From assembly GCF_030269925.1 (NCBI RefSeq), contig NC_085116.1, positions 17,236,001-17,300,000 of the forward strand: DNA of 64,000 bases, in the 5' to 3' direction. A program made the translations under genes and the position numbers. The DNA comes from Bombyx mori (lineage: Eukaryota > Arthropoda > Insecta > Lepidoptera > Bombycidae). Positions 34,801-46,800 of the stretch are shown piece by piece; position 1 is the stretch's first letter, and every line of letters starts with the position of its first letter. Below the pieces are notes generated by a model that saw only the letters and a program-made list of their open reading frames with translations, was not told the origin of the DNA and did not search any database.

Positions 34801-37800
34801 TAAATTGTATTTTTTGCGGTTTGATTTGTATTACACATCTTTGAAATAAAAATCAATCAAGATTGAATCTTGTTCTCAAGAACCTAACAATTAACTGATT
34901 TAGTTGAAAACGATAATTAGCATTAAAAACTTATAATATTGTGTGACCGTAGGGTGTGATCCGCTCGGGACTGAGTTCCCTGGGGGGGGCTAGTGCGGGG
35001 TACGCGGGGAGCGGGGCGTCGTGGTGCCGCGCGCACGCGGCCCCCGCGCCCCCCGCGCCCCCCGCACACAGCGAGCCACTCTTCCAACTGGCGTATGAAA
35101 AGAAACCGATCGGACTCAACTGCGATTACAAGTCAGTGCCATTCTTTTTATTCCGTTTATACAAAACTAGCCTTTATCCGCGTTACATTAACACCACTAA
35201 TGAATTATATCGCTCGGGAAGAGTAGTTTTTCTGGATGAAAGGTGCCATATTTACTTTTCTGAACCCCCGATAATCTGTGTACAAAGTTTTACAATGATC
35301 AGTAGAGTAGTGAAGACGTGAAAGCGTGACGTACGTACGTAACATACAATAGTCACGTCGCCCAGCACAGTGCTTGGTGCTTGGTAAATCTATGGCAACG
35401 ATAGCATTATTTGATTATGTTTAGTGATGTAAAGTATAAATACATAATTAACATGTATTAGCTACCAATCCATTTACATTCTGTCCGTCGGTCTAGCGAG
35501 CAGCCCTCCCGCTCGGTTGTCAATTTTCAATTCGTGGTTTCCACAAAAACATGAAACAGACAGTGAATGTTTCCGTTACGTAGATGATCGGTTTGGCGCT
35601 CGGCAGGTTGTGGGTGAAGTCGGCGTCGCTGGAGGTGGTGTACTGCGAGGCGCTGGCTCGCTGGGCGCAGCGCTTCGCCCGGCGCGGCTGGGACGCCCGG
35701 CTGGCGCTGGACTCCACGCGGGCCACGCTCATCAACCACTTCGAGCACATGGTCCACGCGCATTCCGTACGCCACCGCTCCTGCTACCTGCTTGTATTCT
35801 AAGTCACTACATATACTGTATACATGGTATCATATATTTCCTCAGTCGGAGCGCAGTTCCTGGCACGTGGAACTAGACATCTGGGCTCCTCAAATCCTGC
35901 TGGTGGAGCAGCTCTGCTCGCGGGACTCCGCCCTCCTGCTCGTGGACTTCGGTCGTCTGAGACTGGCTAATGCCAACCAAGACCTCACACATCATGCACC
36001 TGCTGATGATGAAGGTATGACTTGTTCATCATCCGCGAATGTGAAACTACTTGTATGTCTATAAAATAAATATACTAAATATAAATATAATATACTGTAC
36101 AAAAAACAAATTTTAATTATTTTTTGTTTTATTTAGGTATAATATTTAATATTATGATATTTTTTATTGCTTAGGTGAGTGGACGAGCTCACAGCCCACG
36201 TGGTGTTAAGTGGTTACTGGAGCCCATAGACATCTGTAATGTTAATGTGCCACCCACCTTGAGATATAAGTTCTAAGGTCTCAGGTATAGTTACAACGGC
36301 TGCCCCACTCTTCAAACCGAAACGCATTACTGCTTCACGGCAGAAATAGGCAGGGTGGTGGTACCTACCCGCGCGGACTCTCAAGAGGTTCTACCATCAG
36401 TAAAGCAAGAGGTCCTACCACCAGTAAAACATTCAGGATATATCTATATAGTGTGTGTAATATTTACAATTTATGTTCGGATTTTTTTTATCTATCTAAT
36501 ATTAATTTTAAATGAAAACATTATGTCACCGATGTTTAGTGCAACATTACATTTATTTTCCCAGAGATGTTCATGACGCCGTGCTCGACCCCCCCGGGCA
36601 GCCTGTTGTCCCCCGCGTCCCCCGAGCCGCCCGCGCCCCCCGGCCACCGCCCCCCCGACCCCTCCGCGCTGCACCCCGACACGCTGCACGACAGTATCTA
36701 CGACAGGTAGAGCAACGGCTGACTCAATTAACAGTTCGAATACATCTCCTAGATACTTTTCTGATCTCGTGAAGAAACACTCGTCTTAGCCCTACAGAAA
36801 CACCGGGGAGAGGTGTCAATTTCAGGGTCAGTGATTCAAGATCAAAATAATAATTGACATTCCAATGCACGCGCACGCGGTGAGCGGCCCCCGGCGGGGC
36901 AGGTCCGCTGGACATTACTCCGCACGTGACCTTTCGCAGGTACAAAATAGAACTGAGTGAGCTGCAGATACTAGTGGGTCGAGTGCGGGACAACTGGAAG
37001 TACGCGCACACCAAGACCACCTCCTCGCTGCACCTGCTGGACCGGTTCAGCATATCTCTGCAGGTGAGGAGCGCGCTCCGCAGGAAACTGAGAACTATCG
37101 TTAGATTTCTATAAATCACAACTTTTGACATTCGTTTTCACACACGTCGTGACTTAACTCATGAATATCGCCAGTATTACATTTCACACGTCGAGTGCTC
37201 ACTGCTCCTGCTCGCTCGCGAGGACTCGTGACGGCGCCCATAAGGGGTCCGTCCTGTGTGGCGCTGCTGGTGCTTCCTGATATATAAAAAAATGTGATCG
37301 AAATTTATATTCGACGTTGACATCGAAATTTACACAATCCAGTCATTTTTACACCGAAGTATCCGATTCCTAAACCGAAAGAGAAGTTGGTCCGGGCGGA
37401 TGCCACTGCCGCCGGCCCGAGCCCGCGGATGGCGACAAGCGCTTATCGCTGCTACTCCTGGACAGCAATGTGAAGGTTAACCGTTGTTTGCCGATGGGCA
37501 TGTCGCAGGCGGAGCGGCGCGTGCTGGAGACCAGCGACCCCGTGTACCCGCGCGCCGCGCTGTGCGGCTCGCTGCCGGCCCTCGTGGCGCACCTCACCGA
37601 GCACAAGCTGTGCGCGCTGCGGGCTGTGCTGGCGCCGCTCAGGTACGGGCACACGCACGCACACGCACGCACACATAGACACACACACACGCGGTAGATA
37701 TTGATGTGTTGAACAAAATATTTTTAGAAAATTACAGGCATTTTTCTAGCCTAACCTAGGTTTTTCATATACTTTCTTTATTACATATATATACATAAAA

Positions 37801-40800
37801 AAAAATTTTTAACAAAAGTTTTGGTTTGTTGATCAATTGTAATCGAAACCTATGTTCTAAAATTTCAATATCACCTATTAGATCGGAAGATGCGCCAGCT
37901 CCTCAGGCGAGTCCGGCGACAGAGGACGACGACGAAGCCAGCGTCAGATCAGAAACCGACCGCTCCGAGAGCTCCTCACACAACAACTCCACTATCTTCA
38001 TGCTGCAGTTTGCTGTGGATCAGATGTCGCTGGAGGTCACATACATTAACCTGTAGTCCTGGTGTGGTCCACCCTCAGAGCAGCTCAGTGAGAGATCGGT
38101 CGCCGCAGGTCCAGTCCCGCGGGCGCAGCATAGCCGAGGTGCAGGTCTGCGGGGTGAAGATGGCCGCCACGGCCAGGCCGCGCGACGTGAGCTTCTCGCT
38201 GTCTGTGCACTCCCTGCTGCTGGTGGACGCCCTCCAGACCTACGGGCCGGATTTCGAGCTGCTCGTGGCCAGCCACAAGCACGTGGGGTCAGTGGCCGTA
38301 GCGGCGCTTCTATTGCACTTGGCCGCTCGTTTCTGCGTGGCCACTAATCGTTTGTTAGACACATACACTTACTCCTACTGGCTTAGTAATTACTCCACGG
38401 TGCGACCGCCAGTGACCGATCGTGTGGAATTTGTTGAAGAATGTAATGTATTGAATTTATATTTCAATAAACAAAGAATGTTTGTTTGTGTTACAAGGAT
38501 GGACACGGCGTCGGGCAGCATCCGCGGCTCGGAGCCCACGTCCCCCACGTCGCCCACCTCCCCCACCTCCCCCGCGTCCCCCGCGCGCGCCCCCCGCCCC
38601 GCGCTCGCCCTGGCGCACCCGCACGTGCTGCACCACGCGCTGCACTCGCTCACCGCGGCTAGGGGTAAGCGCCTGTCTGCTCCTGCCGCACGTGCACTCG
38701 TGCACTCCGGCCCGAGAGAAGGTCAGGAGTTCGACGATACTAATGACAAATCGATCACATGTGTTGACAAGTGTGTTGCCGTATCGGCGTTGTGATGAGC
38801 TCCACTTAACAGCAGACAGACTGTTTGGGAAATGCTATTAGTCTGAATTTGGATCGTCTCACTTTTGATAATTTTGCTTAAACCGTTAAAGGCGTTATTT
38901 TTGGAAAAAATGAAGTAGGTGTTGCTTACTAGCCGATCAGTACTATGAATTACTAGCTCTTTGATAATGATAATCAAATAACGGTCTGTGCTCAATGTTC
39001 AGGCACCGATGAACTGGACCGAGCTAGCCCAGCACCGAGCTGGCTGACAGGCGACAATGGAAACTTCAACAACTGCGGCTTCGGACCTATTTGGAGTACC
39101 ACTGAGAGCTTTGGAGAGAGTAACGGTTGGGGCAACTGGCCCGGCTCCGGTAATGCTGAGAACTCTTGGGGGAACACGAGTTCCGCTTGGGGGGCCACCG
39201 GCCTCGGGTGGGGTGCTGCCGGACTGGTGGATGATGAAGCACTTATCGCTGTCGACTTGTGCTTGGTTAAAGGCGAAGGGGATTCTGAAGACTTGAGAAT
39301 CGCCAACATTTTGTTCAATAATTTGGACATTATTGGTAAGGATGTTTTCATTTTATATTTAAATAATGTACATTCAACATGTCCTGCAACTGTACTCGAA
39401 AATGAAGACAGGTCGTCTAGCCTGTCGCCTGCGCTGCGGCAGGGGCACGTGGGACATGGAAGCGCTAAAAATAAATTTCACAATTCATATTCTATTGAAA
39501 TGTTTGCGCTGCGTACGACTTTTTAAATTCAAGTGATGGACAGAGTTAGGGCCGACCCCCGGAGGCAGGGGGCGGCGCCCGCAGTGGGACCGCACCTAAC
39601 GACACTCGCCGGCAACTAGTACTAGTAGATTAGCTAGTATATTAATATTGGTTTTCACTTGAAACTTGTAGTTTATTCCCGTGTCGGCTTCATAGTCGCT
39701 CTCCTAAAGGAGTTCGTGAATTTCTTTCAGATTCTTTTCAGTGGTGGAATTGTATTTCCATTTAGTAAAGACTATTCGAAAGTGAAAAATATTTTTGATT
39801 TACATTTTATCAGTGACCATTTTGACATGTATATTTATAGCTAATCAAGAAACTATAGTCGAGTTAATCGGGTTTGCTCAGCGTGTGATGGGTCCCAAGA
39901 CCAGCAAGACGCAAGGGGATGTCGACGAAACCCGACCGGAGCCCGCCGCCGCGCACGCCAGCCCTCCGCCCGACGACGCGCCCAAGGTGCAACAACGTCA
40001 CTTGTATTACTTGTAGCGATCCCGCAGGTAGCGGTGCTGTGTGCCGGAGCCACACAACGCTGTGTGCACATCTTACCATGAAACAAATAATTAAGGGTCA
40101 CATTGTATAAGTGTTAAACTTAGGTATGGAATAATATTTGTTTGAATAACTGTGCCGACCCCGCACAGTGGAGTGAGGGCAGACAGGAGAAGAACTACCA
40201 TTAGTCGATGAACGCATAGTCCGCTTGTCTCATGTGGTATATGGTGCTAATATGTCGCCGTCGATTTTCTCTTCTCAAATGACGTTTGATGTCATAGAGC
40301 TTTGAGAAAATCGTGGAAGCGAGTTTATTTTAGAGTAGAATAATAGGTGGCTGAAGTTAAGTTCGGAGAGTCATCGCGAGTGCAGGGCGCTTATATGTGT
40401 GTATCGATCTGTAGAGAGAAGTGCGCACAGAGATAACGTTTGACTTCCACCGGCTGGGCGTGCTGCTGCTGCGCGCCGCCCTGCACGACGGCGCCGTGGT
40501 GGCCAGGAAGATAGCCACCGCCACTCTCAGCGAGGCCAAGATACAAGCCACTTTAGGTAACTTAGTCAAATTGAATAAGCTGACCTGAAATGCGAGCTTT
40601 TATTTATTGCCTGTAAAAGTTGTGAAATTTTAATTCAATTATGAGCTTCAATCGGTTCAGTCCTTCCAATATAACGTACAGACGCGAGCCGCGTGTCCGT
40701 GGGCGGGTCCCTGGGCGGCGTGCAGGTGGTGTCGCTGTGCGAGCGCAGCGTGCACGCGCGCGTGCTGTCCGCCGGCCGCGCCCCCCCGCCGCCCGCCGCG

Positions 40801-43800
40801 CCCGCGCCCCCCGCGCCGCCCGCCCGCGCGCTGCTGTTCGACGTGGAGCGGTCGCTGGGCCCGCGAGCCGCCGACACGACAGGTAGCCCCCGGTCCCCCC
40901 GCATCTGTCAGTCTTGCCGTTTCAACTTGCTTTCATTCTGTTCGGTTAATATATTTATAAAGACCAAATCCGCCGCAAAGTTGAAATATAAACCGAATTT
41001 TCAGAACACAAGAATCCATTAAAATAGTAAATTGTAATTGATTATAATGTGTAAATGGCTTCAATGTAATTTCAAAAAAATTAATTGTTTGTTCCTCTGC
41101 ACTATAAAATTCGTCCGTCGCGACGTCACTATATCGTACAAATGTTTGCATGCGTGGAGTGGTGGAGGTGCGCGTGAGCGTGCAGGTGGCGCGGGTGTGG
41201 TACACGCACTCCAACGCGCTGCTGCTGGAGCTGAGGTCGTGCCTCACGGAGTTCAAGCAGTACCTGTCCAACCTGGCGCGCTCCATCCGAGCCGCCGCCG
41301 CCGACATGGCCATAGGACTCGTGCACCCGAGGTAGGGGTCAAATTGTATATTTGTGGCAGGACTTGTGGCTTTGATTCCCACATCAGTCTGAGTGAAATC
41401 TGGTTTACATAATGAAACAATATTTTGCCACGTGTATTTTCTCTCAGAGGGGAGTCGTTGTATTCCAACCCGAAGCTGTCCCAGTCGACGGAGGGCGTGT
41501 CTCCGAGACGGCGCACCGCCAGCACCGGCACCTCGCTGGACGAGCCCCCAGACCTCACGTCCGACAGCGTCGTGCTGAGGTAGCCATTGTGGACTACAAA
41601 CCATACAGTTGTCGGCGCTCCTCCAGATACTGCATCATTTGCATTTAATAATCGCGAGTTTGTTTGATTTTATATCGCGGTAACACTAAAGTTAGTGTGA
41701 CACATCCGCCACTATTCTTTCACTAGTAGACATTGATCCAGTTAATGTTTATAGTCTAAGATCCCGCTGCAGGTTGGTGTGCTCATCGACTTTTTGTTTA
41801 AAACCAAATTTTTATATTTATTTATAATTAAGAGAATATACCTAGTCAGGTCATAAATTCTGTCACATGTTTAATGTAAAATAATTGAAACAAGTTTATT
41901 CATTATGTAACCATTCATATACCAAAATGAACTTAACAAAACATAGATTCTCATGACACTAAAGTTTATTCAAAATTACCTCCGTGATTTGGAATACAGG
42001 CCTTCAATCTGCGCGGCCAGTCGTCTATCGCAGCACGAACGAGGTCCATGTCAATATCGGCGGCTGCCTTAATCAAGGATGTCTTGAGTGACTGCAAATT
42101 GGGATGAGGCTTTGAGCACGCCTTTTCCTCCAAGTGTTGCCATATCTTGTAATCTAACGGATTCAAATATGGACTGGAGGAGGGCCAGTCTTCGTGCCGG
42201 ATGAAGTCGATTTCCCGCGCCGCCAGCCAGTCTTGTGTGCTCTTCGCTCTATGAGCTGGCGCCGAATCTTGTTGGAATACCCAGTGCCTGTTATTGAACA
42301 TGGTATGAGAAACTGGTTCCACAAGGTTCGTCAGGACTGTATTTTGATACACAACTGCATTCGTTTTTACACCTTTCTCACAAAAATGTACCTCTGTTAA
42401 GCCCCAATAAGAAACTCCCAACCATACCATGAGCGAGGATGGAAAATGACCTCGTTGGACACGCGGAATACGGTTGCTCGCTTCTTCACTACTGTGTGCG
42501 TACACCTTATCATTTTGTTTGTTGTAGCTCTCTTCTACGGTAAAAATTTTTTCATCCGAAAAAAGAATTTTCCGATATTTTTTTCCCGCGTACCGCTTCA
42601 ACAAAGCGCGGCATCTCTTCAGTCTCAGGTCCATTAGACGAGCATTCAAACGATGTCCTGTTTTTCTTCGATATGCCCGAAGCCCTAAGTCTTCATTTAA
42701 CACCCTTTTCACCGTGGTTCTGCTTAACCCCATCTGAAGGGCCAACAGTTTCTGCTTACGTTTGGGATTTATTTGAATTTGCGCCTTCACAGCTTTTATC
42801 ACTGCTGGAGTCCTAACAGACCGAGGGCGACCACTTCTTGACCTGTCATCTACACTAGAGTCTTCATTGTATCGTTTGATGGTACGATAAACGAATCTTT
42901 TGGTTATATTCAAATTTTTCAGTATGTTAAAAATTTGAATTGGCGCGTAACCGCAACGATGCAACGCAATAACTGCAACACGGTCTTCTTTAAGCGTCCA
43001 CTCCATAATTAAAAATGAGTAAAATTCTAAAAGTTTACATTTTTATTTTCATGAACAATTCGAAATTCGAATTCAATAAACTTTTTTGTGGCCAGCATTC
43101 TAAAAGAAAAGTTTTTACTCTGTGACAATACTTATGACCTGACTAGTTATATTTACTAGGGTGCCTATCAAAATTTGGCCGCCATTATTTTAATTAAATT
43201 ATTTTTAATTGATTTTTGGTAAAAAATTTCGTTTATTTATCTTTTAAATAAAATAACGTCTACATCACTGTAATTAATATGAAGATTCTAAAAAATCACG
43301 GTTGCCGTTGCGCACCTGGCCGCACCTCTTTGCAGCCAGGTGTAAACAGGTATGATTTCGATAAATTTATACGTTTATAACCTATTTTCATTAATTATAT
43401 GTGAAATTGAAGCTAATTTTTTTCTATTAATTATCATATAAAGTTGCTTAATTAAATCTGGCCGCAAATACGGGTTACTGGCTGTTAAAGATAATAAATA
43501 TTTAAGGTAGAGTGAAAGAGAGTTAGCGCGTAACATCATTTGTCAGACGAGGACAGCGATTGCCGGCTGTGCGACGCTTTTGCGACGCTTTAAAAAAACA
43601 TTTAATATCATTAATATCTAATAGAGATATAATATTTTAGTTTGAATCATTCAAATAATTTGTAATTGGATTATTGCTTCATCAAAATGTTAAAAAAAGT
43701 CACCCTCTAAAAAATAAGGAGTTAGACAAATTGCTAACTAGACCGTCGATATATCAAATCAATATTAATTTTTTGTTGCAATTTAGAAATTTGTCATTTT

Positions 43801-46800
43801 GAAAAAAATTACATATTTTTTGGAGTATTTATTATAAGTCGTCTCTATTACTCCCTGGTGGTTGAGAACACTAACGTTCGACGCATGCGCAAAAGCGTCG
43901 CACAGCCGGCAATCGCTGTCCTCGTCTGACAAATGATGTTACGCGCTAACTCTCTTTCACTCTACCTTAAATATTTATTATCTTTAACAGCCAGTAACCC
44001 TTATTTGCGGCCAGATTTAATTAAGCAACTTTATATGATAATTAATAGAAAAAAATTAGCTTCAATTTCACATATAATTAATGAAAATAGGTTATAAACG
44101 TATAAATTTATCGAAATCATACCTGTTTACACCTGGCTGCAAAGAGGTGCGGCCAGGTGCGCAACGGCAACCGTGATTTTTTAGAATCTTCATATTAATT
44201 ACCGTGATGTAAACGTTATTTTATTTAAAAAATAAATAAACGAAATTCTTTACCAAAAATCAATTAAAAATAATTTAATTAAAAATAATGGCTCCAAATT
44301 TTGATAGGCACCCTAGTAAATATATATTCTCTTAATTATAAATAAACATAAAAATTTGGTTTTAAAAAAAAGTCGATGAGCACACCAACCTGCAGCGAGA
44401 TCTCGTACTATTATATTAATTATTAATACTCAAATTTTGTTGACGATTTTGTAATAAATAGAGTGATTCTGATAGTACGTAGTAGTACGTTAGAGTAGCA
44501 GTAATTGTGTAGATTCTATATGAGAGCAGTGCAGGAGTGCAGGAGTACAGGGCGTGGAGTGTTGCAGCGTGAGCGTGGAGCTGGAGTCGCCGGTGGTGGT
44601 GGTGCCGGTGTCGGCGGAGAGCAGCGCGGTGCTGGTGGCGCACCTGGGCCGGATGAGCCTCGCCAACCGGCCCGGCCCGCCCGCGCACACCGCCTACACC
44701 GTGCGCCTGCGAGACATCGCCCTGGCCACGGTACGGAGCCGCGCCCACTGCCCGCCGTGTCGCGCGGGCGTGAGTGTGATGCGATGTGTGGTTGGTTGGC
44801 AGCTGGACGTGGCCGAGAAGCTGAAGCACCGGCCGCTGACCGCCGAGAGCATGGAGGACACGTACGACGTGTCGGCCGGCAAGCCCGTGCTGCACGACAC
44901 CGCGCTGCAGCTGACCCTGGACTACTGCGACAAGGAGCTCGACGGGGAAGTCGTCTACCAGGTACAGATGCAGCGCAACCTTACTCGAATGTCCAGCCTC
45001 CACAAAATATCAGTTTAATTTTTTTCAGTCTCACTCTCGTTCTCACGTATAGGCGTGTAGCGGCACTCACTTGCCGCTTGTGCTCTGTTCTGTACAGGCT
45101 CGGGTAATTGATTAACACATAGGACGTTGCCAGCTTGTTTGCTTTTCGAAATCTACTCCAATTGACTGCACGCTTGGCGTCGACTGCACCTCACCTCCAT
45201 ATTAACACGTTCGGAATACCTTCTTAAACATCATTTCTGCGCTGACTGTGGAAGCTCATATTAGTCATGCCCGTGATCCACGAAACCAGCGAGTGATTTT
45301 CATCGCCCTGAGCAAAAGGCTCGCGATATTCTTCGTGTTAGCATGTTTTAATTCTTCACAATAGAATTAAAGGCTCGTACAGCTGACGGCACCTTAACTA
45401 GCGGAATATCGCTATAGACAATTGAGGTATTGTGTCTGTGTGCAGTGTGAAGTGACCGGGAAAATAGTGGAGGGGCTGCAGCTGTCCGCCTGTCGCGAGC
45501 AGTACGAGCAGCTGCTGCAGGCGCTGTCCTCCGCGGCCGGGCCCCCCGCGCCGCCCCCCGCGCCGCCCCCCGCGCCCTCGCACCAGCCCCCCGCGCACGG
45601 ACTGCACGACGTGAGCGACCCAGCTTTCATACTTCGTTTTATAATTAGTTTTAACTTACCAAATAAATCTTAGGTTGCTGTAGGGTGGGTACAAGCATCT
45701 AGTGTGTACAAACTACATATTTAAATAATAGTTAAAAAATAGTTTGTGTTCATCTCTGGTTAGCAGCATGCCAGCCGTCGGCTCTCGAAGGGTATTGCGT
45801 TCAACGGAACAAAACAGATGGTGATTTATTTTTGTATTGTTGCACAGGGCGGGTCGGTGGTGGAGGGCGCGGTCCCTACGCTGCGGCTGGACCCCGCGGT
45901 GCGCGCGGCGGTGCTGGCCGTGCCGCGCCCCGCCAGCGCGCCGCCCGCACCGCACTTCATCCCGCTCATCGGTGATTACTTCATGCGATTCAACCTTTTT
46001 TTTTCATTTTCATTCATCAAAATTATTTGTTTATTAAACAGTCGAACCTGGATAACGAAGTTACAGGGACCGTAAAATCTTCGCTTTTGGAGATTTCGCA
46101 CTATTGTTAATTCGTAAATTTTATCGAATATGTTTATTAAAATACCAGCCCGACGTTCATTCTTAAACATAACTTTCCTAAATAAAATAAGTCGCCCACG
46201 TGCGTCTCAGCTTTCATTGAGTCAGTGGACGAATAATCAGAAAAGGAGTCATCATAAAATAAGAAAATGTCTAAAAGCGAACATGTCTTGTGTTTAAACA
46301 AATAAATATATGTGTCCCGTGGTGGTGCAGTCCGCGCGGAGGTGCCGGCGCTGAGCGTGCGGCTGCGCGCCGACGTGGGGGAGGGGGAGCGCAGCCTGGT
46401 GGAGCTGTCCGTGCAGCAGCTCGCGCTGCACTACCGCCGCGCGCGCCCGCACCACACCGCGCTGCAGGTGCGCCTGTACTCACTAGATCTGTATCAAATA
46501 CTAAGGTTACATAGAATGGCATATGACGTCACTGCCAGTGTAAGGAGACAGCCGAGTGGCGCCGATACATCGCTCTATAACTAAAGGCGAAGCTGTTTCC
46601 GGAAGCTTTGGTGTACTAGTTTTTGTTGGTGTGCGTATAGTGTACGCATCCAACGTATTCGTATTCATTCGTATCCAATTAATTGCGACGTACGAACGTC
46701 GCTATTATGAATAAGTAATATTTTGTTTTTGCTTTGGGAATAAAATAAGCAATGTCATATTGAAATTCATGGGATTATTTTTGTCAAAAATAGGAATGTG

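Larger units (their letters stand above)
41764..44397. mobile_element. Foldback (long inverted repeat) element in VPS13D intron 23, split by a mariner
   Basis: Arms of about 500 bp begin CGCTGCAGGTTGGTGTGCTC on both sides. The left arm is 41764-41844 plus 43144 to about 43585; the right arm is about 43886-44397. They are nearly identical over their length (for instance GCGACGCTTTTGCG, GGTGCGGCCAGGTGCGCAAC). The central loop is about 300 bp, AT-rich and non-coding. AGATC flanks both ends (41759-41763, 44398-44402), a probable 5-bp target duplication. Excluding the mariner it is about 1.3 kb. No transposase is encoded, so it is non-autonomous; its class is unknown. Confidence 0.85.

Noticed and set aside
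35584..35606. Start of VPS13D exon 10 at the nearer acceptor (ACGTAG)
   Set aside because: It gives AAA TGA across the junction with exon 9; the acceptor CGGCAG 23 bases downstream keeps the frame.
37890..38795. Long plus-strand ORF of 301 codons
   Set aside because: It runs through introns; exon 15 is read in another frame. The VPS13D exons in their proper frames have family matches and splice sites, so this is a chance GC-rich open frame.
44505..45107. Open frames of about 200 codons on both strands
   Set aside because: Shadows of GC-rich VPS13D exons 24-25; no similarity to known proteins and no splice or promoter support.
46036..46110. Second pogo-like element (CAGTCGAACCTGGATAACG)
   Set aside because: Only a left-type end is visible; no matching inverted end or TA duplication was found within the intron, so at most a truncated remnant.
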